A stretch of 64,000 bases of DNA from Candidatus Poribacteria bacterium (GCA_028820635.1 JAPPIG010000109.1:62001-126000), one strand, 5' to 3'; counted from the first letter of the stretch, positions 34,142 to 43,395 are shown. Program-made: numbers and translations. The notes: generated by a model not told the origin, from the letters alone.

Positions 34142-35962
34142 GTGGAAACGAATTTGACCTATATTCCAAATGGAATTCTACTATCCTATCCGAGTATAGA
34201 AAAAACTGAATCGCATCGAACCGAATTAGCCAAACTTGATCGGTTTAGCAGGCAGGCATGGATCCAATTGGATTCTGCAACAATTCAGACGCGGTCCCGA
34301 CTGAAGGTTGTAGAGTTGAATTTCAAAGTATCAGAATCAGCTACATCTATCCAAGAAAACTTGCGATATGTTTATGAAAATAGTGATATATCGTTTAATC
34401 AATTTTATCTCGTTGCCCTACCGCAAACAGACGCTTTATTCTACAACGTCACTGATTATATTCAACGTTGTATTACATCTGATCTTACAGTTGCAGAGCG
34501 GTTACGTGGCAGGACACTTCTTTACATCTATCAGTCTGAAGAAAACGCGGATGATTTACTGAGTAAGTCTGGTGTTAACGCCTTTATAAAACGGTTTCTA
34601 ACAAGTTATGTAGAGTCTTATGGTACTGATGCCGTTATCGGTTTTGCTATCGAATTACCACGTTTCCTATCCGTGTTTGAAGCGGATGGTACATCAGTGC
34701 CTTGGAGTAGCGCGCTACTGGAACAAATTCGCGAAGAAAATTTCCAAGATAATCATAGAACTTCCACGAATGCTCATGGAAGTTTCCTACCTTTTCTTTT
34801 TTATGATACGTATGATTCGTCAGTGATTAGAAGTGTTTTCTGGCAAGAATTAACATCACAATTCGCGCAGTGTTTTCTGGGCGGCGTAAAAGATTTCTGT
34901 CATCAGCATCGCTTAAAATTAGCGTTAACACTACCTGCAAGCGCGAGGTTGTTACAGTATGAGTTGGGAACACTATTGGAGAAGGTGGATTGTCCAATTC
35001 TTACTGTATCGGAGCTGGACACATCACGGCGGTTTGTTGTTGCTAAGTCGGTGTGTAGCAGTGCAAAATATGCTGGAATTTTTAGAAAAAAGGCACATAC
35101 ATTTTCCCAATGTCTCATTGATGCAACTTTCGGCTTCAATCAATGGATATCAAACCGTGTTAGCGAGAACCGTTACAAACCACCTTCAAATGAATCTTTA
35201 ACAAAATTACTACAGGTCGGGCATCCGAAACGGTCAATTTTGATGTTATCACCGACACAGAGTCTCTGGATGAAACCTGAGGAGAAACAGTGGAATAGTA
35301 TAACAAAAGCATGGGGATGGTTGTGTCAGACAGTGTGGAATATAGGTTATGATTTTGACATCGTCTCAGAAGCACAATTCTCTGATGCTACAGTGGAAAA
35401 GCAACAAGGCATGATTTGTGTTAATAAACAGAAATATCGCCTTGTATTGTTACCGAGTTGTTTATCCCTGCATGAAACGACTGTGCAACATCTAACAGAA
35501 TTCTTGAAGGCAAAGGGAAAACTCATTGTTAACGCACCTGTCCCGTATCTACTTAATGGTCGGGTTGGACTTGAACCATATCTGTTGGAACGCCTAATTT
35601 ATAAACACCGGACTACCATATTAGATGGACCGCAAGGGGAAAGGGAGGTGGATCTTAGAAAAACAATAAAAAAATTGATTACACCGACAATTTCGGTTTA
35701 TACAGGACAGGAAAATCAACCAACGGAAGTAGTGCATGTACATCACAGGGAGCACGGAAAATATCAAACGTTTTATCTGTTTAATGCTGGAGAAAAACTG
35801 ATTGAAACATTGGTTGAGATTGATGGTGAAGCAGAGTCGGTTGAAGAGCAGCTTTTGCAGACTGGGAAACAGGTGGGGTTAACTTCTTGGCATGCGAATG
35901 GGAAGACATATCTGAATTGCTCGTTTGATCCTAAACAAGGGAGACTGTTGGCTATTTCCTAA
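34142..35962 (+). CDS. Putative glycoside hydrolase-related protein (GH106-like C-terminal half)
   Basis: A 606-residue protein without a visible signal peptide. The C-terminal third carries ILMLSPTQSLW, then YDFDIVSEAQFSDA, KYRLVLLPSCLSLHETTVQHLTEF and KGKLIVNAPVPYL, a glutamine-amidotransferase-like fold seen next to catalytic barrels in GH42/GH106 enzymes. The N-terminal part could be a barrel with acidic residues (GFAIELPRFLSV), but I cannot assign the catalytic pair. The start is GTG 34142 with GGAG upstream. Rhamnosidase activity is only a suggestion. Confidence 0.5.
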   Translation: METNLTYIPNGILLSYPSIEKTESHRTELAKLDRFSRQAWIQLDSATIQTRSRLKVVELNFKVSESATSIQENLRYVYENSDISFNQFYLVALPQTDALFYNVTDYIQRCITSDLTVAERLRGRTLLYIYQSEENADDLLSKSGVNAFIKRFLTSYVESYGTDAVIGFAIELPRFLSVFEADGTSVPWSSALLEQIREENFQDNHRTSTNAHGSFLPFLFYDTYDSSVIRSVFWQELTSQFAQCFLGGVKDFCHQHRLKLALTLPASARLLQYELGTLLEKVDCPILTVSELDTSRRFVVAKSVCSSAKYAGIFRKKAHTFSQCLIDATFGFNQWISNRVSENRYKPPSNESLTKLLQVGHPKRSILMLSPTQSLWMKPEEKQWNSITKAWGWLCQTVWNIGYDFDIVSEAQFSDATVEKQQGMICVNKQKYRLVLLPSCLSLHETTVQHLTEFLKAKGKLIVNAPVPYLLNGRVGLEPYLLERLIYKHRTTILDGPQGEREVDLRKTIKKLITPTISVYTGQENQPTEVVHVHHREHGKYQTFYLFNAGEKLIETLVEIDGEAESVEEQLLQTGKQVGLTSWHANGKTYLNCSFDPKQGRLLAIS

Positions 35963-35996
35963 ACACTACAGACAATTCATAAAATCGATCGCAGCA

Positions 35997-37217
35997 TTAA
36001 TCCCCAGTTAGGTTTCTAACGAAATATGTTATTGCAATGGTAGTAGAGGCAATAGTGCTAAACAATCCCCAATTGATTTGAAACCGCTTATGTATTTCTA
36101 AGATGTCCCCGGGATAAAGTAAAGTAGTATCTGTGCCGGGTTTAAAAAGATGTTCCGTAGTTGTGCCGTCTTTGCGATGGATGTGAAACTTCTTTCTATT
36201 CGCTTCTTTTTCAAAACCACCTGCCTTTGCGATGGCTTTCTGTAATGTCACAGGGCCTCGAACACGGTGCTCCCCGGGTGTACGCACATAACCATTCACG
36301 TAGATAGGTTCTACCTTGAAGGCATTCGGAACAAACAAGACATCACCATCTGAAAGGAAGATTTCTGTTCCATTTTTATTAGTCGGCTTCCAAAATTGTT
36401 CTGTGACACCTAATTCGGTAAGGGTGTTATCTTTTGCCACTTTCACCAGTGCAGTCAAATCAGCCTCTTCAGTGAACCCGCCTGCTCTTGCTAATGCGTT
36501 GGCGATGCTAATTTTTCTCCGGATAAATAGTTTTCCAGGTACCTTTACCTCCCCTTGCACTTCAATTACACTGAGCGGCATCACAAACACTAAATCGTTA
36601 GCATTTACACGGATATCAAGGTAAGGTTGGTTTGTTGACAGGTCGTAAGTTTCAACTTGTGTGGTTTGTTTTTGGGGTGGAAGAGGACTTGATTGAGACT
36701 GTTTTGACGTATCATTTGAGTGAGTAATAGCATTATATCGGATCAGTTGAACCTGCTGGACATCGGCGTTCTCTGTCATTCCACCTGCGAGTGCTATTGC
36801 ACGAGATAAATCAATATCATTTTCTGGAAATATGACGTAGCGTCCCGGATTGGTCACCGCGCCACCGACATAAACACCATTCTCTTGGGAAATTGAGGAG
36901 ACCATGATTACCGGGTTATTAACAAGTTCACTTTTTAGTAGAAAATCTCGGATGACCTTGTTAACTTCTTCAGTTGTTTTTCCGGCAACCTGGAGATCAC
37001 CACCGAAGTAACTAATCCTTCCATCTTCACGTACTATCACTGACTGTGAATATTCAGGCTGCCCAATTACTGCAATCAGTAGGTTATCCCCTTTCCTGAT
37101 GCGGTAAACATCGCCAAAGAGTGTCGTGCTTGTGAATAAAAAGAAAAAAATAATAAAAGCCTGCAAGCGGAGCGGAGTGATGTAGCTAGCTTGCAAGCTT
37201 CGCAAAAAACAGATCAT
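35997..37217 (-). CDS. Wza-like polysaccharide export protein with SLBB domains
   Basis: A 406-residue envelope protein. After an N-terminal hydrophobic segment (residues about 22-37) comes the Poly_export domain (YRIRKGDNLLIAVIGQPEYS, in part, then VREDGRISYFGGDLQVAGKT). Three SLBB-type repeats follow, each with a GG-x-x-A or VxVxGxVxxPGxY pattern: VYVGGAVTNPGRYV, IEVQGEVKVPGKLFI and IYVNGYVRTPGEHRV. The C-terminus ends in a hydrophobic helix. No lipobox cysteine is visible. AGGA lies 8 bases before the ATG. No wzc or glycosyltransferase genes are adjacent. Confidence 0.87.
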   Translation of the reverse strand: MICFLRSLQASYITPLRLQAFIIFFFLFTSTTLFGDVYRIRKGDNLLIAVIGQPEYSQSVIVREDGRISYFGGDLQVAGKTTEEVNKVIRDFLLKSELVNNPVIMVSSISQENGVYVGGAVTNPGRYVIFPENDIDLSRAIALAGGMTENADVQQVQLIRYNAITHSNDTSKQSQSSPLPPQKQTTQVETYDLSTNQPYLDIRVNANDLVFVMPLSVIEVQGEVKVPGKLFIRRKISIANALARAGGFTEEADLTALVKVAKDNTLTELGVTEQFWKPTNKNGTEIFLSDGDVLFVPNAFKVEPIYVNGYVRTPGEHRVRGPVTLQKAIAKAGGFEKEANRKKFHIHRKDGTTTEHLFKPGTDTTLLYPGDILEIHKRFQINWGLFSTIASTTIAITYFVRNLTGD

Positions 37218-37297
37218 AATTTTATCCTAAAAATTTCGCTGAGGTGGTAAATATCGGGTATTTCAAACGTTTTCTTCTATTTATGATAGCGGAATAC

Positions 37298-37498
37298 TCA
37301 ATCGAATTTGAAAAGTGGGAGTTGCTCTTTTTGCACAGGAATATGCCTGCCAGCACCAATTTGCTTGCTTGGATGTTTTCGCCAGTAAGGTTTGACGTAA
37401 GTCCCGCCGCTTCGGCGGTATCCATTAACATAAACTTTCCCGCTGGTGTCATTAAGTGTTTTCATTGTCTTAAAAAGGTAGATTTGTTTTGCCTTCAT
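37298..37498 (-). CDS. Possible small protein with GYRRSGGTYVKPYWR motif
   Basis: A 66-residue frame. The stretch VYVNGYRRSGGTYVKPYW resembles the GYxRxDGTYVxPxxR motif of many small, mostly secreted bacterial proteins, which argues that it is or was coding. No signal peptide and no ribosome site are clear; translation could begin at the internal ATG 37465. It may be the remainder of a longer gene. An overlapping frame at 37222-37452 is probably not real. A GC-rich hairpin (CCGCC/GGCGG) lies inside near 37402. Confidence 0.4.
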   Translation of the reverse strand: MKAKQIYLFKTMKTLNDTSGKVYVNGYRRSGGTYVKPYWRKHPSKQIGAGRHIPVQKEQLPLFKFD

Positions 37499-37520
37499 GG
37501 CAGTCTACCATCTACGAATG

Positions 37521-37868
37521 CTAATCTTCTTTTAGTGAATCAAAATATGCTTTTAGACATTCCCGGGCACGTTGCACACTAAAACCAGGGACAAGTATAT
37601 CCCCGCATTCAGACTTGCCGACGTTACCTTTTATCCCTCCAAGAGCTGGCATTTCATGTGTTCGCAAATAGACATGAATTCCTTCATCCTCTAACACGCT
37701 TTTGAGGATATGTCCGGCAACTTCATTCGGCACAGATTGGACAACGTACCAGTCAACTGCCTCCGGAACTTGGGCAGGAACTAAGCCGGGAAGAAGATCT
37801 ACCTGACACTCTGAACAAGTCAAGACATCTTCCTTATATTCAGTTTTGCATTGTGGACAAAACGGCAT
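37521..37868 (-). CDS. Zinc-ribbon protein with DUF2007-like signalling domain
   Basis: A 115-residue protein. It begins with a zinc ribbon, FCPQCKTEYKEDVLTCSECQ in part, CxxC-x12-CxxC at residues 4-22. A DUF2007-like domain follows (WYVVQSVPNEVAGHILKSVLE, DILVPGFSVQRARECL). Family function is unknown though some authors call it a signal-transducing domain. The ATG at 37868 has AGGAG 8 bases upstream; the longer frame to 37979 overlaps the neighbouring gene and is unlikely. Confidence 0.8.
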   Translation of the reverse strand: MPFCPQCKTEYKEDVLTCSECQVDLLPGLVPAQVPEAVDWYVVQSVPNEVAGHILKSVLEDEGIHVYLRTHEMPALGGIKGNVGKSECGDILVPGFSVQRARECLKAYFDSLKED

Positions 37869-37927
37869 TGCCTTTCTCCTCATGGATTGTGTTATTGATT
37901 GCATTATAACAGATGGGAAAAAATTAA

Positions 37928-38752
37928 TCAAGACAAGGGAAATTGCCAGAGTTGCAGTGCCGTTTTTCCTAACACCCACTCTCTATCTTCGGGTGTGAAG
38001 AAATCCATCTCATCACGGACAACAGATAGCGTTTGCGCATAAGTCGCGCGGCTTAAACAGACGGGCCAATCCGTTCCCCACATTATCCGTTCCCCACCAA
38101 AAGTATGATATACCTTTTTAACTTGTTCATGTGTGTCCACCCACGGATAACTCTCTTTGGAAATTGACCACGTATGGCTAATCTTGACATAAACACGAGG
38201 AAACTGAGCGAGATTCAGCAATAACCGCAGTTTTTCTGGATCATCAGGTGAACAGTCTGCCATGTGGTCAATCACAACATCAAGGTCAGGATGCTGTTCT
38301 AAAAGTGGCACAAGATCAGTCAATCTTTCTGCTCTCGTAAGGAGCAGCATCGGCACACCGAGAGATTCTGCGCGGCTAAAGATAGGCGGCATCAATGGAC
38401 CGGCGAACCAATCTCCATCAGCACCCACAGAAGGACTCAAACGCACACCGTGAAAACCGTACTCTTCTGTCCATTCACTGAGATGATCTGGGGCATCTGG
38501 GTCTTCAGGGTTAATTCGACACACACCCATAAATTTGTCTGGGTATCTTTTCATAGCGTCTGCAGCATAACTATTGTCCCAAAGATAGTGTATGACTTGC
38601 ACCAGAACAGTTTTTTCAACACCGTTCGCTTCCATTAATTCAAGTAAGATTTCGGGGGTAGCATCCTCTGCAGGTGGGTTTCCTCTTCCGGGTGCCCACG
38701 GAAACTGCGGATCATCTTTCCAAACGTGAACATGTGGGTCGATAATTCTCAT
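37928..38752 (-). CDS. Amidohydrolase 2 family (TIM-barrel) protein
   Basis: A 274-residue metal-dependent hydrolase or decarboxylase. It starts with the ligand motif IIDPHVHVWKDDPQFPW (residues 3-19) and continues with VLVQVIHYLWDN, FHGVRLSP, VIDHMAD and the C-terminal IMWGTDWPVC with its catalytic aspartate. These match lactonase/decarboxylase-type amidohydrolases such as those acting on sugar lactones. It starts one base after the flippase-like gene ends, suggesting one transcript. Confidence 0.85.
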   Translation of the reverse strand: MRIIDPHVHVWKDDPQFPWAPGRGNPPAEDATPEILLELMEANGVEKTVLVQVIHYLWDNSYAADAMKRYPDKFMGVCRINPEDPDAPDHLSEWTEEYGFHGVRLSPSVGADGDWFAGPLMPPIFSRAESLGVPMLLLTRAERLTDLVPLLEQHPDLDVVIDHMADCSPDDPEKLRLLLNLAQFPRVYVKISHTWSISKESYPWVDTHEQVKKVYHTFGGERIMWGTDWPVCLSRATYAQTLSVVRDEMDFFTPEDREWVLGKTALQLWQFPLS

Positions 38753-38753
38753 A

Positions 38754-39767
38754 TTATTGCTCCTTTGGTTTGCTTAAGAATCCGTACACGCCTAATGGCA
38801 AACAGTAAAGTAGAATCAAAATGTGTAAACTAAATCCCGTGACAGTAGCAGTCTCAATTGATGTGCCAAAATAGTTCAAGAACCATGCAAACGGAAATTC
38901 TGTTGTGCCGAAGTTCCCAACCGTCTGTATTGGCAAAAGATTAAAGCCGTTTGTAAATGCAAGCGCGAAAAGCACCTCAGTCAACGGAATATCAACACCC
39001 ATCTCGGCAACAAGATAACACTGGAACCCGAAACGGATTACAAGACATAATAAAGAATATCCCCAAACTTTTAGAAAACGTAGATTGAATCGAAAAGCGG
39101 TGATTTCATTGAGGATGGAGATAAATTTATTGGTTATCCATGTCAGCACAGGTTTTTCTAAACGCAATAATGGTTTGACACACCTTTGGGCAAGGTTATT
39201 ACAAAAGTTTGGTGCGGCGCACGCCCAAATTATTAAGATTATTAATCCCGTGCCAATGAGTAATGGTGTTAAATAAAGTACCGTCCAAGAAAACCTACCA
39301 CCCAGTTTTGGAAGCAGAAGTGTTGCGGTAACAACCATCAAAGCAATTAACAACGCTAAGTCAATGACACTTGCCACCATAAGTGAGGCAATTCCCTGCG
39401 TTGCATCTACCTTTTGTCGCCGTTGCATGAGATAGACATAGGAAATATCACCTGTCCGCATCGGTAGAAAATTGCCCCAGAATGTGTGCAAAGCCAGGAT
39501 AGGAAAAATTTGATGCACTCTGGAATCTAAATCGAGTAAGGTTCGGAACCGCAGCGTTTTTGCTAACACAAGCAAGCAATAACATCCGAACCCGACTAAT
39601 AAAGCCTTGACCGATATTCTGCCAAGAGTTTCAGGTATCTTTTTTAGGTCAATCTCTTTTAATAACAAATAGGAAATAACAATGGCCAAGACGGTTGGCA
39701 GAACATATCTGGCAATCTTCTGGAGTCGCTTCTTGTTCAAAATACCCTTACCGTTTCGGCTGAACAT
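38754..39767 (-). CDS. YbhN/UPF0104 (AglD/MprF-like) flippase-like membrane protein
   Basis: About 337 residues with roughly eight membrane helices. Family signatures are LAKTLRFRTLL, LHTFWGNFLPMRTGDISYVYL and the late LAFTNGFNLLPIQTVGNFGTTEFPF. Members include the MprF flippase half and glycolipid-associated proteins; the lipid substrate is unknown. ATG 39767 follows a TTG in the same frame; an alternative TTG at 39740 has AAGGG in front. It overlaps the methyltransferase gene upstream by 20 bases. Confidence 0.85.
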   Translation of the reverse strand: MFSRNGKGILNKKRLQKIARYVLPTVLAIVISYLLLKEIDLKKIPETLGRISVKALLVGFGCYCLLVLAKTLRFRTLLDLDSRVHQIFPILALHTFWGNFLPMRTGDISYVYLMQRRQKVDATQGIASLMVASVIDLALLIALMVVTATLLLPKLGGRFSWTVLYLTPLLIGTGLIILIIWACAAPNFCNNLAQRCVKPLLRLEKPVLTWITNKFISILNEITAFRFNLRFLKVWGYSLLCLVIRFGFQCYLVAEMGVDIPLTEVLFALAFTNGFNLLPIQTVGNFGTTEFPFAWFLNYFGTSIETATVTGFSLHILILLYCLPLGVYGFLSKPKEQ

Positions 39768-40617
39768 CAAAATGATCGGAATAAACTTTCACCAGATCGC
39801 CTTTTCGAAAACCGGGAACAGCGGTGCCACATTCTTTTGCTAAGCCACCATAATCGATATGCTTCAACCGTTCTAAGACATCAACATTCTTTGCTTTTAG
39901 TAGAATCCACTGTTTATTCCGCTCGCACTGCCTCTCATCTGTTTCTCTGCGCGAATAGTCTTGCCATCCTTGACACGGTACGGCAAAGTCAAAGGTGTTT
40001 TGAAAGACTTTAAGGGCTGCTTGTGTGTTGTTATACTGCCAAATCTGAAAATCTTGATGCCGTATAGGTAAAGGTTTGTATTGTCGCATATCTTGATGAG
40101 TACTTGGTAGGCGGGTCCATATCTGAAATTCTGTATTGACTGAAAATGATTTACCAGAATCAAGGTAGAAAGCATCTCTCGGCAGTGCTAATTTGCGAAT
40201 AAATCGCATGCTTTTGTCAAGTTGTTTATGTACAATATATTTTCTGAAGTTCACAGGAAGAATAAAATCGATAATATCCGCTAATTCGGCAGCGTGATTA
40301 AAAAAAGCAATCGCCATTTTTCCGCGTTTGCCAAATGGTGGATTGCCTACGATAGCAGTATCTTTGGGGGCGTAAGGAAGCTCGGTTAGCGTAAAAAAGT
40401 TTCTTGTTATTATATTTTCGCATTTAGGAAGAATGTCTATCCCAAATCTGCGATGTGGTGGCAAGCAATTGTAAAATGCACCTGTGCCAGCGGAAGGTTC
40501 CACAAAAAACATGTCATCAACAGTTTGGTTGACAGACGAAAGCGTTTCTGATAAGTATTCCCAACACAATTCCGCAACTTCTTGCTTTGTGTAAAATGGA
40601 TTTAATGATGTGTCCAC
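39748..40617 (-). CDS. Orphan SAM-dependent DNA methyltransferase-like protein
   Basis: A 289-residue protein. It has the SAM motif FVEPSAGTGAF (about residues 38-48) and the catalytic IVGNPPFGKRG (about 88-98), in the order of gamma-class N6-adenine methyltransferases. The C-terminal part may recognise the target. No nuclease or specificity subunit is nearby. The start is GTG 40617 with AAGGA about 9 bases upstream. RNA or protein could also be the substrate, since NPPF occurs in all such enzymes. Confidence 0.75.
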   Translation of the reverse strand: MDTSLNPFYTKQEVAELCWEYLSETLSSVNQTVDDMFFVEPSAGTGAFYNCLPPHRRFGIDILPKCENIITRNFFTLTELPYAPKDTAIVGNPPFGKRGKMAIAFFNHAAELADIIDFILPVNFRKYIVHKQLDKSMRFIRKLALPRDAFYLDSGKSFSVNTEFQIWTRLPSTHQDMRQYKPLPIRHQDFQIWQYNNTQAALKVFQNTFDFAVPCQGWQDYSRRETDERQCERNKQWILLKAKNVDVLERLKHIDYGGLAKECGTAVPGFRKGDLVKVYSDHFDVQPKR

Positions 40618-40790
40618 AATTCAATTCCTTTAATGAATTGGTTTATGATACCTGTTTAAAAACTTATTGTCAAGTAACAGGGAGTGTGTAAGGTTTTTGG
40701 CAAAATACACCACTGTTATTGTGGGTATGTGTTAATGTTCCCACTTGGAAGTTGTCTTTATGCACGTTATTATTTGAAATATGCGATTCA

Positions 40791-40914
40791 GTCCCGTAGG
40801 GACGATATGTTATAGAAAACGCTAACACCACCTTCATTAAGTTCCGTAGGAACGATATATATATATATATAATCAACTCGGACGATAAAATACAACATAT
40901 CGTCCCTACGGGAC
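40791..40914. repeat. Palindromic repeat cluster (three units) with AT microsatellite
   Basis: The 21 bases at 40791-40811 are the exact reverse complement of those at 40894-40914. A diverged middle unit (GTTCCGTAGGAACGATATAT) lies at 40841-40860. Each unit is itself a small GTCCC/GGGAC hairpin. A run of AT dinucleotides follows at 40855-40871. The surrounding gene-free region 40618-41154 otherwise has no gene I trust. Confidence 0.85.
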
Positions 40915-41004
40915 TAAAGAGAACAAAAGTTTGTGCCTCTGTGCCAAAAATTTTACACACTCTGGACTTGGGAGTGTATAATATTGGCATTAACCTGTCA
41001 TTTC

Positions 41005-41030
41005 TTGTAGGAGGGCTTTGTAAGCCCGAT
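41005..41030. repeat. Palindromic element related to family A
   Basis: TTGTAGGAGGGCTTTGTAAG then CCCGAT. GGGCTT and AAGCCC form a perfect stem around TGT. The 5' half matches the start of the family A copy at 43396. Confidence 0.6.
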
Positions 41031-41154
41031 TTCATATCCTCTGCATTTGTTGTAGCAAATCTGAGCCGCAAAAACTCGTCCCATGATATCCTCTGACATG
41101 AGACGAGTTTTACAATATTATTTCAGATTGAATCCGGATCAATACGGTATAAAA

Positions 41155-42069
41155 TCAATTAGAAACTATAGATTTTGCACATCTAAATCCGTTGAATTCA
41201 TGCGAGCAAGTGGCAGAATGTCTATCGCGTACGGCAACCCGTAAATGAAGCGGATTGTTGCAGCATCCACCACCACGCATGATGCGCGCATTTCTGATAT
41301 ATGTGAAATTATCAATGACTTGTGCGATACTGTCTGCTCCTCCAATTGGATTTTTATATGGTGAATTTTCATAAAAATTGGGGTCATGTGCATCAAGACA
41401 CCATTCCCATACATTTCCTACCATGTCATAGAGACCGTATCCATTTGATGGATAAAGGCCAACCGGGGAATCAAACCCACCGTGAGGAGGATAACTTGCA
41501 TTACTGGGATTAATTGTATCGCCCCAAGGATATTCTAATCCTTCCAAGCCGCCACGAGCTGCTTTCTCCCATTCAGCTTCTGTAGGCAACCTTTTGCCTG
41601 CCCATTTTGCGTAAGCCATTGCCGCGTACCAACTGACATAGGTCACTGGATGATTATCTTTACCTTCAGGATAATTATTTCCGTCCCAATCTTTCAAATA
41701 ATCACCATCATGAAATCTTTTCTCAATACCTCCTTCGGACTTCCACCAACTCCCTTTCTGCCATTTGGGATTTGCATCGACAAAATTTTTATATTGTGCA
41801 TACGTGACTTGATATTTATCCATATAAAAAGCATCGACGTAGACTGTATGCACTGGCTTTTCATCCAATTCACCGTCAGGATTGTCGCTGCCCATCTGAA
41901 ATTCTCCTGCTGGAATTAGCACCATGCCCTCGGGTACACCTCCTGTACCTTCTACTATCGGAGCATCTGGGACATCTACAGGTTCAGGAGGTTCTGATTT
42001 GCAACCAACCAAAAAAACAGAGAAAATTCCGAATAACACCAAAATAAAAGTGTAAACTCGCTTTCTCAT
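41155..42069 (-). CDS. Formylglycine-generating-enzyme-like (SUMF1) lipoprotein
   Basis: A 304-residue lipoprotein: a signal peptide ends in a lipobox-like VFLVGCKSE, so Cys22 or nearby is probably lipidated. The FGE-sulfatase domain follows with GMVLIPAGEFQMGSDNPDGE, HPVTYVSWYAAMAYAKWAGKRLP, LPTEAEWEKAARGG, YGLYDMVGNVWEWCLD and a closing RMRG-like ARIMRGGGCCNN. Whether it activates sulfatases is uncertain: many such proteins only use the fold to bind ligands. AAGGAG lies 7 bases before the ATG. It stands alone. Confidence 0.87.
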   Translation of the reverse strand: MRKRVYTFILVLFGIFSVFLVGCKSEPPEPVDVPDAPIVEGTGGVPEGMVLIPAGEFQMGSDNPDGELDEKPVHTVYVDAFYMDKYQVTYAQYKNFVDANPKWQKGSWWKSEGGIEKRFHDGDYLKDWDGNNYPEGKDNHPVTYVSWYAAMAYAKWAGKRLPTEAEWEKAARGGLEGLEYPWGDTINPSNASYPPHGGFDSPVGLYPSNGYGLYDMVGNVWEWCLDAHDPNFYENSPYKNPIGGADSIAQVIDNFTYIRNARIMRGGGCCNNPLHLRVAVRDRHSATCSHEFNGFRCAKSIVSN

Positions 42070-42304
42070 AACAAACTCCTTATTAATATTGAAGCAGATT
42101 TTGGGTTCCGTTTTGGGAATGACACTTGGATGGCACAATAAATTTCTTCTGAATTTTTAAAACTCTCTAAGACTTTGCACCAGCATATATTAAGGTGATT
42201 TTAACACATCACACACAAGAAGTCAACGTTACTTCTCAAGATTACAGGATCATTTAGTTTATGAATTTTTAGTTGATGAGGTTTACTAAAGTTAATATCC
42301 AAGG

Positions 42305-42403
42305 ACGGTAGGTGTGGTTTCCTAACCGCACCGCATCCTACAGGGAAAGCCGATAGAAGGTTTTTGATCCAAATTCGGTGCGGTTAGAAACCGCACCTAC
42401 CGT
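42305..42403. repeat. Long inverted repeat (family C)
   Basis: About 28 bases at 42305-42333 (ACGGTAGGTGTGGTTTCC and onward) reappear inverted at 42376-42403, differing by one substitution and one extra C. The 42-base centre has no ORF. This is another of the small intergenic palindromes. Confidence 0.8.
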
Positions 42404-42483
42404 TCTGGGGTATATAGCAGGTGTTCAAAATTCGCAAGAAAAACCAAAAACTAAATAACCCTGTCAAGATTACAACAAAAGTC

Positions 42484-43339
42484 CTGATTTACCCCCAGTT
42501 TTTGTAGAGATAAATGTACATAAGGTTTTTTAGATGCTTTGTGTGAGGAAGTCAATGCTGAACTGGCACGAACTTTATCCCTCACAATCGTTTAGATTAA
42601 AATATGGGTCAAGGAAAATGTCAGGTTTCCAAGTTATCTCCAGTATCCTTTTTATGACAAAAATGAGCGAATATGTTTTTGTATGATAAGTATTATAGGT
42701 TTTTACCCACCGCTCTCCAGATTTTTCAAAATGGAGGAAACAGATACCATAACTTACACAGACGATAAACCATAGCAATGCGATCCGTAGCAGTTCTTGT
42801 CGTTTCAATCGTAAATACCGAAATCCGAAAAGTGTCTTTATATCCCGAAAACATTCTTCTATCTGCATCCGATGTTTATAGGTAAGATAGAGTTGCGTAT
42901 TTCGTAAACTATTTGATACGAGATAAAGCGGTTCTTGATGGTTTGCGTCTCTAAAAACATAAAGGTTCAGTCTGAGTTTCTCTGTGCTGTGATAAGATAT
43001 GTTGGGATAAGTTTCTGTATTTTTCAGTGTCTGTAGTTTGATGCGTTGTCCTTTGTGATAAAAGCAAGCATTTTTACAGACGCGTATGACAAACTCAATA
43101 CCATTTTCCATTAGAGGTTTCATAAGATACTTTGCGCGCGCAAAGTATCTATCAAACACTAAGACCGGTCTTTTGACATTCGGTAAGGCAGTTTCAAATG
43201 CAATGTGTTTCAGTGGAATACCCTAAAATAGATTCTATAAAATAAGATTGGAAAACAGTTTATCAGAAAAAACACTTTTGCAAAACTATTATGATATAAG
43301 ACATACAAAAATGGGTTCTGAAAAACTGGGGTAAATCAG
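42484..43339. mobile_element. Decayed IS4-family insertion sequence
   Basis: Terminal inverted repeats can be seen: CTGATTTACCCCCAGTTTTT at 42484-42503 and AAAAACTGGGGTAAATCAG at 43321-43339 (inverted, one base shorter). They enclose the C-terminal part of a transposase. The length of about 856 bp is well short of a full IS4-type element, so the N-terminal third has been deleted. No clear target duplication is seen. Confidence 0.8.
42575..43223 (-). pseudogene. Truncated IS4-family transposase
   Basis: The frame is open from an in-frame stop near 43224 to 42575, about 215 residues. The second catalytic aspartate lies in RPVLVFDRYFARA, and the IS4 signature Y-(2)-R-(3)-E-(6)-K is perfect in YKHRMQIEECFRDIK. 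The N-terminal DNA-binding part and first aspartate are missing, so the enzyme is dead. A GTG at 43159 could start a shorter protein, but no function is expected. Confidence 0.85.
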
Positions 43340-43395
43340 AATTTTTATCCTGATGTCAGAGGCATTCAATTGTCGAGTTTTCCCATTTAATTGTA

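Noticed and set aside
37222..37452. 76-codon minus-strand frame
   Set aside because: Overlaps the frame with the GYRRSGGTYV motif, which fits a known pattern better.
40670..41071. Minus-strand frame of 133 codons
   Set aside because: It is read through the palindromic repeat cluster and AT microsatellite; no ribosome site or domain is visible.
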